Source: Sulfidibacter corallicola (GTDB lineage: Bacteria; Acidobacteriota; Holophagae; Acanthopleuribacterales; Acanthopleuribacteraceae). Taken from it: DNA of 64,000 nucleotides. Numbering within the stretch: position 1 is the stretch's first letter; each line of letters starts with the position of its first letter. The notes below the pieces were generated by a model. That model had not been told where the DNA came from. It made no database searches and saw only the letters and a list, made by a program, of their open reading frames with translations. Positions 53,029 to 62,067 of the stretch are shown here, in pieces. A program made the position numbers and the translations under genes. The stretch covers positions 10,100,256 to 10,164,255 of the forward strand of contig NZ_CP071793.1 of the NCBI RefSeq assembly GCF_017498545.1, in the 5' to 3' direction.

Positions 53029-54009
53029 ATGACCATTCACGCCCTTCGTGGGGTGATCGCGACCCTGTGTGCCGCCTTGCTGGGCCTGTTCCTCACCGCC
53101 CTGATCGGCTTCCGAATGAGCCAGTCCGCCCTCTGTGACGCCGTCGGTGCCCACCTGCAAACGACCGCGCAACTCCAGATCAACCACGTCGACACCATCA
53201 TCGAGCACAACCTCAATCAGCTCGCATTGGTCAACAGCCGCACCCAATTGCGGCTATCGCTGAGGGCCTTTCAGCAGGGCGAAGATCCCAGCGAGCGGGC
53301 GCGCATGAACAAGATCTTGAGGGATGCCCGCAACGCGACCTGGGAGTTCGAGGATATCGACGTCCTCGACCTGGACGGTGAAGTGGTGGCTTCCACGAAA
53401 GAGACCCACCTCGGGGACATGCGAAAGGACGACCCTTCGTTCCAAAAAGGCATCAAGGGCTACACCTCCCAGTTGGCCACCTTCGTGGCGGGCACGCCCA
53501 GGTTGGAGCTGTCGGGCCCGCTGATTCTGGAAGGCAAGACCATCGGTGTCCTGATGGTGCTCGCCAGGACCGAGACCCTGAACCAGGTCACCGCCGATTA
53601 CACGGGCCTCGGCAAAACGGGTGAGACCATGCTCGTCATGCACCGCGAGAACGGCCCGCCCATCGCCATCACACCCTTGCGCCAAGATCGCGAGCCGATG
53701 CGAGCCGTCAAGATCGATCCGCTCGAGCTGAGAGACGGGGTTCTGACCGAAACCACCGATTATCGCGGCAAAAGCGTACTGGCGATGACCCGCAAACTGC
53801 CGCACCTGGACTGGAGCATCGTGGTGAAAATCGACGAGGAAGAGGCGTACGGTGCCCAAGCCAACCACATGCGCTTCATGTTCGCCTCGCTCACCCTCAC
53901 GATTCTGCTGACGGCCCTGGTGTTCGTCGGCTTCGTGCGCAAGAACTGGGAACCCCAACCGGGGTTGGACCGCAAGACCGCCGGAACCCCCGTGGCCACC
54001 GAAACCTGA
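53029..54009 (+). CDS. dCache-domain membrane sensor without output domain
   Basis: 326 residues. TM1 is near 8-28 (IATLCAALLGLFLTALIGF) and an extracytoplasmic region of ~240 residues has the double-Cache pattern (IDVLDLDGEVVAST at 113-126, LSGPLILEGKTIGVLMVL, then LDWSIVVKID). TM2 is near 285-303. Only ~20 residues follow inside, so there is no HAMP, kinase, GGDEF or methyl-accepting part. It starts 170 nt after the hybrid kinase on the same strand and may act as a companion ligand-binding subunit; that is inference. A truncated chemoreceptor is the alternative, but the C-terminus ends cleanly. Confidence 0.8.
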   Translation: MTIHALRGVIATLCAALLGLFLTALIGFRMSQSALCDAVGAHLQTTAQLQINHVDTIIEHNLNQLALVNSRTQLRLSLRAFQQGEDPSERARMNKILRDARNATWEFEDIDVLDLDGEVVASTKETHLGDMRKDDPSFQKGIKGYTSQLATFVAGTPRLELSGPLILEGKTIGVLMVLARTETLNQVTADYTGLGKTGETMLVMHRENGPPIAITPLRQDREPMRAVKIDPLELRDGVLTETTDYRGKSVLAMTRKLPHLDWSIVVKIDEEEAYGAQANHMRFMFASLTLTILLTALVFVGFVRKNWEPQPGLDRKTAGTPVATET

Positions 54010-54051
54010 AGCGCGAACCAGGCCGCGAGCCAGGCGTTACGGCAATCTTCC

Positions 54052-55335
54052 TCAGCGACTTTCCCACGGCGGCAACACACCCAGCCGGCGCGCGACCACC
54101 ACGGCCGATTGGGCCGCACTTTCCAGCAGCGGGATGCCAAATCCCGCATAGCTTCCACAAAACCAGACCCTTCGTCCCGGTTGGTCGTGGATGCGCATCA
54201 ACTCCCGCCAGCCAATTTCGTTTTCGGCGGAAACCACGGGACGCTCGAAGGAAGACCTGCTGAGCACGGTTTCCTCCCTGGCTTCGACCAAGGGGTTCCA
54301 AGTCTGGAAAATGGGTTTCGTGTCTCGCAGCTCGGGCTGAACCCGGTTCATCCAGATGGTGGCCATCGGGCTCGCCTCGCCCTTTCGCGTCACGAAGTTG
54401 ACGGGGCTCCAGTCCCGCTGGTTCGGCGTGCAAAGCGCCGGATCGGTGTGCATGACGACTTCGCTCCGTTCGTAGGTGAAGCGATCCAGGGTCTCGCGCT
54501 CGTCCTCGGTCATTTGCTGCATGATCTTCGCGACCTGGTTGGCCTGGGTCGCGAACACCACGTGATCGAAAAGCCGAGCCTCCTCGCCTTCACAGCTCAC
54601 CACGACCCGTTCTCCTTCGCGCCTCACTTCCTGGACACTTCGGCCGCAGCACAGCTCCGCGGCGTTTTCCGCCAGCAGCGACACGACCTCGCGCGACCCC
54701 AGCCTGACTCGCCTGACCCCGGTGAACAAGACGCCTTTGGTCATGTAATCGATAATGATCTCGGCCGGATAGGCCCTGACAGCCTCGAGCGAACAGGTGC
54801 AGATCCCGGCGTAGGCGGTGTAGAGGAAGTCGGCAGCGAAATCGTGGGAATAACCGCGATCCTTCATGAACGCTTCGATGGTCATACCGCGCAGCGAGCC
54901 GGACTTCAGGGCCAGCGGCGCTTCGAGATAAAAGCGACACAGGTCGCGCAGGATGCGTAGCGAAGGTCGTTGCAGACTGGTCAAACCGCTCACGAAGGGA
55001 AATGAAACGGGCCCCATCAGCAAATTGTCGAAACGAAAATAGGGACGCCGATCGATCTTGCTGAAACTGGAAGCGTAATTGACTTTCTCGACCTCGATGC
55101 CCACCGCACGGTAGACCTTCAGAAGGGTCTGGTAGTATCCCTCGTAAAACACCCGCAAAGGCACGTCCACACGGGCTTGGACGCCGCCGTGATCGATGTC
55201 GATGCCGTGGGCGTCCATCCCCAGGATGGGATGGCGTTCGAACAGCGTGACGTGATGGTCCCGTCCCAAAACCCATGCTGCCGTCAATCCGGCAATGCCG
55301 CTTCCGATAACCGCGATACGCATTGGATTCATCAT
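54052..55335 (-). CDS. FAD-dependent amine-oxidase-like oxidoreductase
   Basis: 427 residues with an N-terminal Rossmann FAD motif GSGIAG (11-16) and the C-terminal FAD clamp VWFCGSYAGFGIPLLESA. This pattern belongs to the flavin amine oxidase/desaturase-like group often encoded near cyclopropane-fatty-acid synthases, but no such gene is adjacent. The substrate is unknown; oxidation of a lipid or isoprenoid would fit the family. AGGGG precedes the ATG. It lies 130 nt upstream of the HAD phosphatase stop on the same strand and converges with the dCache gene. Confidence 0.87.
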   Translation of the reverse strand: MMNPMRIAVIGSGIAGLTAAWVLGRDHHVTLFERHPILGMDAHGIDIDHGGVQARVDVPLRVFYEGYYQTLLKVYRAVGIEVEKVNYASSFSKIDRRPYFRFDNLLMGPVSFPFVSGLTSLQRPSLRILRDLCRFYLEAPLALKSGSLRGMTIEAFMKDRGYSHDFAADFLYTAYAGICTCSLEAVRAYPAEIIIDYMTKGVLFTGVRRVRLGSREVVSLLAENAAELCCGRSVQEVRREGERVVVSCEGEEARLFDHVVFATQANQVAKIMQQMTEDERETLDRFTYERSEVVMHTDPALCTPNQRDWSPVNFVTRKGEASPMATIWMNRVQPELRDTKPIFQTWNPLVEAREETVLSRSSFERPVVSAENEIGWRELMRIHDQPGRRVWFCGSYAGFGIPLLESAAQSAVVVARRLGVLPPWESR

Positions 55336-55465
55336 GGGGATCCCCTTCCGGATTTCGAATTCGAACGCAGAGGCGCCGCAAGATCGTGGATCGGCGGCGA
55401 GATGTGAAGCCTGAGAAGGGAGCGGATTCTCGATTGTGGCGCGCAGAATGATTCCAAGGCCACGG

Positions 55466-56137
55466 TCACGACATGCCCAAATAACGGAGCAACTCGCGAG
55501 GCTGATGAATCAAGGCCTCGGCCCCATCGCGATAGAGTTCGTCCTCGTCGCGAAAGCCCCAGGTCACCCCGACCACGAACGCGCCGGCGGACCGGCCGGT
55601 ACGCATGTCGATCCCGGTGTCGCCGACGAAGACGACCTGCCTGACCGAGAGCGCCATGCGCTCGAGCATGGTGGTCAAGGTACTGGGATTGGGTTTCTTG
55701 GGCATGCCAGGCGCGGCGCCGCGCACCATGTCGAACGTGTCGCGCAGAAAAAACGCGTCCACACAACGATGGACAAAATCGTCCGGCTTGTTGGACAACA
55801 CACCCATGCGGATTTGCGATCCGTGCAGGCGCGTCACCAGTTCGGGAATCCCGTGGTAGGGCTGAGTCGCATCTCGCCAGTGTTTCTCGTAAAAGGCCAG
55901 AAACGAAGCTTCACAAAAAGAAATGGTCTCCGGATCGCGCCGATCTTCGGGCAAGGCGCGCTCGGCGAGTTTGTAGGATCCCTCGCCCACGAACAGCTTG
56001 TAGGCTTCGGGTTCGTGACCGGGCAAACCCAGGCCGTTGAGCGCGTGGTTCATGGAGGTCGCGATATCCGTCAAGGTATCGAGCAGGGTTCCGTCCAGGT
56101 CGAAGATGACCGCTTTGTAGGCTGCGCTGAGTGTCAT
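55466..56137 (-). CDS. HAD-family hydrolase, phosphoglycolate phosphatase-like
   Basis: 223 residues from ATG 56137 (GTG 56149 is an in-frame alternative). HAD motifs: DLDGT with nucleophile D13 and D15, the S/N of VLSNKPDD, a lysine in GMPKKPNP, and GDTGIDM near the C-terminus. A helical cap of ~65 residues after motif I is of the Gph/pyrophosphatase type. It would dephosphorylate phosphoglycolate, the product of oxidative DNA damage repair, or a related small phospho-metabolite. GGGAAGG lies just before ATG 56137. Confidence 0.9.
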   Translation of the reverse strand: MTLSAAYKAVIFDLDGTLLDTLTDIATSMNHALNGLGLPGHEPEAYKLFVGEGSYKLAERALPEDRRDPETISFCEASFLAFYEKHWRDATQPYHGIPELVTRLHGSQIRMGVLSNKPDDFVHRCVDAFFLRDTFDMVRGAAPGMPKKPNPSTLTTMLERMALSVRQVVFVGDTGIDMRTGRSAGAFVVGVTWGFRDEDELYRDGAEALIHQPRELLRYLGMS

Positions 56138-56681
56138 GAACCTTCCCACCGAGTAGATCGCGACGCCACCGGATGGGGACGCCGAAACGGGAGACCGTCT
56201 TTTTGGATTCGAAAGTAGGCATATTGTAACCCGAAATCAGGCGAAAGGCGATTTCCGCATTAGGCCCGGTGCGTTGCCAAACCGCGGCGGATTTGGGATC
56301 ATGGTTGCCAACTGTTCCGATGGGTATCGCGAATCGGATCGCTTTTCACCGGGCGCGTATCGGTCTGCATTTGTGGATTTTCGATCCGGAACCCCCGAAT
56401 GGGTCCCATGTCCCGGACACGGGAATCGCGAAGCGGCGAAAGGTTCGCGTCCTCGATCGATCCGTCTAATCAGAGAGTACCTATCCGGAAACCAGGGTTA
56501 TTTGAAACGGTTTCTCGGCCATGGCCGGGTTCCCCATGCAGACAGGTTTCAGCCAATCACCCGAAGGTAACCTTGCCGACACCTGAAGGCTGATCGCGTG
56601 CCCATCCAAGCGAATGAACACGGCAATCGCGTTTTTCCCGTCTCTGGATGGACACTGTGAAGTCCAAAAACGCAGGATCTC
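56138..56681. other. Intergenic region upstream of the S8 protease
   Basis: 544 nt between divergent genes, with no supported frame. Several short open frames lack ribosome sites. No strong promoter, repeat or hairpin was identified. Confidence 0.35.
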
Positions 56682-59600
56682 ATGACCGCCCACATTTCTC
56701 CCTCCCACCCACTCGATCGACCCATCACCTCGACCAAAAGCACCTGTTGCAGGCTGTTTGCCCTCGCGTTATGCATCCTCGGTCTTCCGGGTCTGACCCA
56801 GTCGACGGCACCGAAACCGGGCTCCTATGTCCTCGATCTGGGCGGTCACCGCTTCGATCCCCTCGAGGGCACTCCGGCGCCGCACGAGCAGGTATCCGCC
56901 AAAGCGGAAACGGGGCCCGACCTGCACCTGGTCCAGCTCCAGGGCGCGACCCGGCCCCAGTGGCTCGAGACTTTGAAAAACAATGGATTGCATCCCCTCC
57001 GCTACATCGCGCCCCACGCCTATGTGGTTTGGAACGAGCGGGGCGGAGAAGCCCGGACCGCCTCCCTACCCTTCGTGCGCTGGAGCGGTCCCTTCCATTC
57101 GGGCTACCGATTGCTCCCCGAGTGGCGCACCGAGCTGGAGCGCGCCGCGAGTGCGGAGGTGGTGCTGCTGGTGTACCGGGCGATTCGCGCCGAGACCGTC
57201 GGTCGCCGACTGGTCCAGCTTGGCGGGACGGTGAATCAGGTTCGAAAGGTCGGCCGCATGTGGCACTCGATTCGCGCCACCCTGCCGGCCTCGTCGATGG
57301 TGTCGGCTGCCGCCATACCTGGGGTCTACACGCTTCAACCCGTCGCCCGCGACGGCGGCAACCGCGGCGAATTGACCGCCCAGATCGTCGCCGGCAACGT
57401 CAACCAGAGCGACCTGGCCGACCCGGGTTACGCCGCTTGGCTGGCCACGTTGGGTCTTTCGGGTGACGGGATCGCGATCGCCTCCGTCGACACGGGAATG
57501 GATCAGTTGCACGGCGACCTGAGCGGCCGCGTGCTCCCCTGTACCGGCGAGACCTGCGGTGAGGAGAAGTTTTCCCATCACGGTACCCAAACCGCCGGGA
57601 TCGCGGCGGGCGACGGCAGTCAGGGCGTCTTGGACGGCGACGACTTCAACCGCGGGCTGGGCGTCGCACCGGGTGCGTCACTCATCGAATTCTTCTACCT
57701 CTTCAAGGAAACGAACCTGTGTTGCCGGGACATCTCTCTGCTGACCCGCGAGGCGGTGCGCAACGGCGCGATCATCTCGAACAACAGTTGGGGACCCTCC
57801 CCCACGCCACGCGGCTACGACAGCGACACGCTCGAAGCCGATATCGCCGTGCGCGACGCCGATCCGGAGGCGCTCGGCGATCAACCGCTCCACTACGTGC
57901 TGTCGATCGCCAACGGTAACGGCGGCACCAGCAGCCAAGGTACGCCGGACGAAGGCAAGAACCTGATCACGGTCGGCGCCACGGTCGCCCAGGCCAACAC
58001 GGGCCAGCAGATGGGCACGGCCACCCGCGACATCAGCGACCGCTCGGCGCACGGTCCCTGCCTCGACGGCCGGCACCTGCCGAACCTGGTCGCGCCGGGC
58101 TGCTACGTGGATTCGCCGCGCACGGGCGATACCTATGGTTTCATGTGCGGCACCAGTGCCGCCTCGCCCCACGTGAGCGGGGCCGCGGCACTCTTTATCG
58201 AACGGTACCGGGCGCATCCCGACAACGCCGGCGGCCAGGACCCTTCGCCCGCGCTCACCAAGGCGGCCCTGCTGGTTTCCGCAACGAGCCTGGCCGGGAA
58301 CCAGGATGCGGACGGTCAGGTCATGGGTCAGCCCTTCGATTCCAAACAGGGTTGGGGCCGGTTGAATCTGGCCGCCCTGCTCGACCCCGGTGTTGCGGTG
58401 GTTTACTTCGATCAGGAAACGATATTCCGCGAGTCGAACGTCACCTGGCGAACACCGATGACCGTGGATCAGCCCGGTGAACCGGTGCGCGTCATGCTGG
58501 TCTGGACCGATGCGGCCGGCCACGGTCTCGGCGGAACGACCCCGGCCTGGAACAACGATTTGGATTTGAGGGTGCGTGTCGCGGGAGAGACGTTCAGCGG
58601 CAACCAGTTCGACGAAAACGGGTGGACACCGCCCGGCACCGCACCCGACACCCGCCACAACACGGAAGGGGTGTTTCTGGAAACGGTGGCCGGTGACTTC
58701 GATATCGACGTGTTGGCGGTCGACATCAATTCCGACGGCCTGCCCAACCTGCCCGGCTTTCTCGATCAGGATTTCGCCGTCGTCTGCTGGAATTGCCGCA
58801 AACGTCCCATCTTCGACATGATTCCTCGAGCCAACAAAACGACCGCGTGTGCCGCCGACCAAGCTCACTTCAACCTGGACCTGCTGGCATTGAACGGATT
58901 CGACCAAACGGTGACCCTGGAAGTCTCGGGCCTGCCCAAAGGTCTCTCGGCCCAGTTCGACAACGCCCAGGTGACACCGCCCGCCGCGGTTACCCTGACC
59001 ATTTCCCAGACCGATGCCGTCGCACCGGGGACCTATCCGTTCTCGGTTTCCGCAGAGGGCGGCAACTGGTCCGAAAACATCGCGTTGAGCCTGGAACTGG
59101 TGGCCGAACCGCCACCGGCGGCGCATCCCGGCGAACCGCAACCCGACGCGCAGGACATCCACCTTCGCCCCCGCTTCACCTGGCAGGCGGCCGCGCTCGC
59201 CGAGTCCTACCGCATCGAGGTGGCCCTGGACGCGGCCTTTGAGCAGATGGTGCTCTCGGAATCCACCGAGGATCTTTTTTTCCTGTCGAATCAGGTCCTC
59301 GAACCCGACACGGCCTACTTTTGGCGCATTCGACCCAGCAACGCCTGTGGCGATGGGCCGGTCGGCGATACGAGCACTTTCCGGACGCGGACGCGCAAGC
59401 CGCTGCTGCTGGTGGACGACGACGATGATTTCCCCGATGTACGCGCGGCCTACACGGATGTGCTCGACGCCTTGCACCAGCCCTACGAGGTGTGGGACAC
59501 CCAAAACAGCACGACGGAACCGGATGCCGGAACCCTTGCCGCCTACGAGTTGGTCATCTGGTTTTCGGGCGATGCGGTCGACGGGGTGGAGCCGAAAGCG

Positions 59601-60131
59601 GGTCCCCTTCCCACAAACGAAGCCGCCATCGTTTCGTTCCTGGAATCGGGCGGCATGTTCTGGCTGATCACCCAGGACTACGTGTACGACCTCGGCGGTC
59701 CCACCCACGACCAACCGACGCCCTTCATGCGCGATTACCTGGGCCTCGCTTCGGTGAATCCCGAGGTCGAGCACGAACGCATCGAAGGAACCGAGGCTCC
59801 CTGGGCGGAACTGGGCTCGCTACCCCTGGATTATCCCTTCATCAACTTTTCCGACGATTTGACTGCCACCGAATCCGCGCGCGTGTCGGTCGTGGGTGAC
59901 CAGGGCGGCGCCGGCCTGGTTCTGGAAACCGAAACCTGGCGTACCCTGTTCTGGGCGTTTCCCTTCGAGGCGATGGTGTTCGAACGCCGAGTGCAAGTCA
60001 TGCGCAATCTGCTCTCATCACTGGGGTTCCGCCACGATTGCGCCAGTGTGGAGGAATTCGAGAGCCTGTTTACGCTCTGGCCCGAGCCCCTCGATGTCTT
60101 GGATCTGATCACCTGCGAAGCATCCTATTAG
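56682..60131 (+). CDS. Large secreted S8 (subtilisin-like) serine protease
   Basis: 1,149 residues. The signal sequence (CCRLFALALCILGLPGLTQS) is at 22-41, followed by an inhibitor/propeptide-like region up to about 245. The S8 catalytic domain has D270 (ASVDTG), H300 (SHHGTQTAG) and S492 (GTSAASPHVSGAAAL). Then come a beta-sandwich (~560-700) with WNNDLDLRV typical of proprotein-convertase-like domains, an Ig/FN3-like domain (~805-890), and a C-terminal ~200-residue alpha/beta domain starting LLLVDDDDDFPDVRAAYTDVL that resembles a glutamine-amidotransferase-like fold. It probably degrades extracellular protein. The H-x-T-x-AG box has Gln where His is usual (HGTQTAG versus HGTHVAG). The end is a short CEASY. 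Confidence 0.9.
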   Translation: MTAHISPSHPLDRPITSTKSTCCRLFALALCILGLPGLTQSTAPKPGSYVLDLGGHRFDPLEGTPAPHEQVSAKAETGPDLHLVQLQGATRPQWLETLKNNGLHPLRYIAPHAYVVWNERGGEARTASLPFVRWSGPFHSGYRLLPEWRTELERAASAEVVLLVYRAIRAETVGRRLVQLGGTVNQVRKVGRMWHSIRATLPASSMVSAAAIPGVYTLQPVARDGGNRGELTAQIVAGNVNQSDLADPGYAAWLATLGLSGDGIAIASVDTGMDQLHGDLSGRVLPCTGETCGEEKFSHHGTQTAGIAAGDGSQGVLDGDDFNRGLGVAPGASLIEFFYLFKETNLCCRDISLLTREAVRNGAIISNNSWGPSPTPRGYDSDTLEADIAVRDADPEALGDQPLHYVLSIANGNGGTSSQGTPDEGKNLITVGATVAQANTGQQMGTATRDISDRSAHGPCLDGRHLPNLVAPGCYVDSPRTGDTYGFMCGTSAASPHVSGAAALFIERYRAHPDNAGGQDPSPALTKAALLVSATSLAGNQDADGQVMGQPFDSKQGWGRLNLAALLDPGVAVVYFDQETIFRESNVTWRTPMTVDQPGEPVRVMLVWTDAAGHGLGGTTPAWNNDLDLRVRVAGETFSGNQFDENGWTPPGTAPDTRHNTEGVFLETVAGDFDIDVLAVDINSDGLPNLPGFLDQDFAVVCWNCRKRPIFDMIPRANKTTACAADQAHFNLDLLALNGFDQTVTLEVSGLPKGLSAQFDNAQVTPPAAVTLTISQTDAVAPGTYPFSVSAEGGNWSENIALSLELVAEPPPAAHPGEPQPDAQDIHLRPRFTWQAAALAESYRIEVALDAAFEQMVLSESTEDLFFLSNQVLEPDTAYFWRIRPSNACGDGPVGDTSTFRTRTRKPLLLVDDDDDFPDVRAAYTDVLDALHQPYEVWDTQNSTTEPDAGTLAAYELVIWFSGDAVDGVEPKAGPLPTNEAAIVSFLESGGMFWLITQDYVYDLGGPTHDQPTPFMRDYLGLASVNPEVEHERIEGTEAPWAELGSLPLDYPFINFSDDLTATESARVSVVGDQGGAGLVLETETWRTLFWAFPFEAMVFERRVQVMRNLLSSLGFRHDCASVEEFESLFTLWPEPLDVLDLITCEASY

Positions 60132-60191
60132 GCCCGAAGGAGATGGTTTCCGGCATGTTTCGATACACCCGTCGGTCCAGGTGCTCGACCT

Positions 60192-60674
60192 TTACGCGGC
60201 CGGCGGATAGGCACCGCTTCGGTTGAACAACCGATCCAACTCCCGGTAGCGGAAATCGAAAATCCATTCGAGTTTGCGCCGAACGTATAGGCGATGCACC
60301 AGGTTCCCAATGATGCCGAACGGCATGGCGTAGGACACCCGATCCTTCATCAAGACACCCCCGTCCACCGGCGTGAAGGTATGGCGATGGAACCAAAACG
60401 CGTAGGGTCCCAGCCGTTGTTCGTCCACGAAACTACTTCGCTCGGACAGGTGCTTGATCTCGGTGACCCAGGTCTGCCACAAAAAAGGGATGGCCTTGAC
60501 GCGATATTCCAAGATTTGTCCAGGAAACATCCCGTCAATGTCGGTGCTGATGATGCGAAATCGCAGATCGGGCGGCGTGATGCGATCGAGATTTCGGGGG
60601 CTCGAAAAAAAACGCCAAGCCTCGTCGAGGCCCACTGCCAGTAGCTGTTCGCGTTCGAGTTCGTGGAGCTTCAT
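60192..60674 (-). CDS. SRPBCC (START-like) ligand-binding protein
   Basis: 160 residues of the polyketide-cyclase/START-like SRPBCC fold: N-terminal strand with LDEAWRFFSSPRNLDRITPP, central WQTWVTEIKHL, YAFWFHRHTFTP and a C-terminal helix (LVHRLYVRRKLEWIFDFRYREL). It would bind a hydrophobic small molecule in a helix-grip pocket; some relatives are annotated cell-division inhibitor-like or are linked to lipid metabolism. No catalytic motif is visible. It is convergent with the S8 protease, 60 nt away. Confidence 0.82.
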   Translation of the reverse strand: MKLHELEREQLLAVGLDEAWRFFSSPRNLDRITPPDLRFRIISTDIDGMFPGQILEYRVKAIPFLWQTWVTEIKHLSERSSFVDEQRLGPYAFWFHRHTFTPVDGGVLMKDRVSYAMPFGIIGNLVHRLYVRRKLEWIFDFRYRELDRLFNRSGAYPPAA

Positions 60675-60785
60675 CGCGCACCGTCCCGGTTCCGATCGAT
60701 CGTCATCGCCTCCATTTTACCAATCGGGCGTCGTTGCAACGCGCCGCGCGAGGGTTTCAGCCCTGCGAAAAGGAAAGGACAGTGC

Positions 60786-61400
60786 CTAGGATGGGCCCGG
60801 ATCTCGCGGTTCGTTTTCGAAGCCGTAGTGTGCCGCAAGGTAGGCGCGGGTGGACCGTCCGATCGGGACCGAACCATCCAACCACCGGTAGCGGAACACC
60901 TCCGATTCCTCGGCTTCGACCACCACGCCCTCGTCCAGCCAATGGTTGAAGCGATCGAAATCGGCGGGCCGTTCCTGCGTATCGTGAATCAGCTCGAACG
61001 CGGATCCCAAGTCCCGATCGGAAACCAGCGCGAGCCCATGCTCGGTTTCCCAATAGAGCGCGGTATCCTCATCGATCCAGGTACGCGTCACGCGGGTGAT
61101 CGGGAGACCGGTTTGGGTCCGCCAAGCCATCGCATCCTCGGAGATCCGGTGCACGACCCAGGGTGCGCCCGGCAGGGCGACAAACACTCGCTGGGGTCCG
61201 TTTTGAAAAAACCAGCGGCCGCGATCGTCACGGCTGTAGTTGGCGTTGACCGCCTGAAGAATGCGCGCATGCTTGATCGGCACACCGCGCAAAAGCCAAC
61301 GACCGCCCCGATCCAAGGCCAGCCAACCAAATACCGACGGCACATTCGGCCAACGCGCCATGGCGCGCAGCATGTCGGCATCGAGATGAGGATAAGGCAC
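60786..61400 (-). CDS. DUF2946-like hypothetical protein
   Basis: 204 residues from GTG 61400, chosen because AGGAGG lies six bases upstream; longer frames up to 61586 have no site. The segment MARWPNVPSVFGWLALDRGGRWLLRG near the N-terminus and GRWFFQNGPQRVFVALPGAPWV in the middle are the signature of the DUF2946 family, known mainly from Proteobacteria. Function is unknown. It has no signal peptide or membrane segment. It lies 111 nt upstream of the SRPBCC gene on the same strand. Confidence 0.75.
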   Translation of the reverse strand: MPYPHLDADMLRAMARWPNVPSVFGWLALDRGGRWLLRGVPIKHARILQAVNANYSRDDRGRWFFQNGPQRVFVALPGAPWVVHRISEDAMAWRTQTGLPITRVTRTWIDEDTALYWETEHGLALVSDRDLGSAFELIHDTQERPADFDRFNHWLDEGVVVEAEESEVFRYRWLDGSVPIGRSTRAYLAAHYGFENEPRDPGPS

Positions 61401-62067
61401 GTCCGTCCTCCTCCACAGAGAAACGAGGTCGCGGTCGGGGGATCCCGCCACCGAACCACTGGGTTCATTATGCCGGGCGTCGTCGTCGCTTCCAAGGGGG
61501 GAAAAGACCCAATCGCGCAGGAGGGAAATGCCGGAAGCGGTGAGGGCCAAGCCCTTCCGAGGCCTTCCCGACATCGACGTCATCATGAAAACATATTCAC
61601 TTTTTTACATTAACGTTACACCTTGTCGTTTTTTTGTGTTAGCCTCATCTTGCATTTCCGCATTTTTTCCATTCACTTCATCAAGTCCCGACGTGGACTT
61701 CTTTGGCCCCCGCACTTCCCTTCTACTCATTTCCGCGCGCGGTCCATCTCTCCCCTCCCCGGACCGCCGGACGGGTCGATCTTTCCTGTTTCCATTCGAC
61801 TTTCCATACACGCTTCGCATCCCAGCCGTGCCCGACGGTGTGGGTGGGGTGCGCCTGCCGTCTGACGAATCGCCGCTTCGGCAGCGACTGGGAATCGGTC
61901 CGTCAACGGGATGAACACCGCGCCGGTGCGGGTGCCCGAGGCTCTTCGATTCACGCGGAACCATGCGTCCAGGCCCGAAAAGTCAGCTCGCTTTTCGCGG
62001 CTCAAATCATGACAGCAGTGGGAGATCCGAAGCCTCCGAGCACGGACTCCCAGAGGAGACGCGCAAC
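61401..62067. other. Divergent intergenic region
   Basis: 667 nt between the DUF2946-like gene and the CocE hydrolase. An AT-rich patch at 61590-61680 probably holds promoters, but none fits well. Open frames on both strands are Arg/Pro/Ser rich and unsupported. Confidence 0.35.

Noticed and set aside
49352..53032. A 1,226-codon plus-strand frame overlapping the second hybrid kinase
   Set aside because: An alternate frame of the kinase gene with Arg/Pro/Gly/His bias and no recognisable domain; the kinase frame carries all the motifs.
57678..59774. A 698-codon minus-strand frame opposite the S8 protease
   Set aside because: Antisense shadow; no start signal or family motif, while the plus frame has a full catalytic triad.
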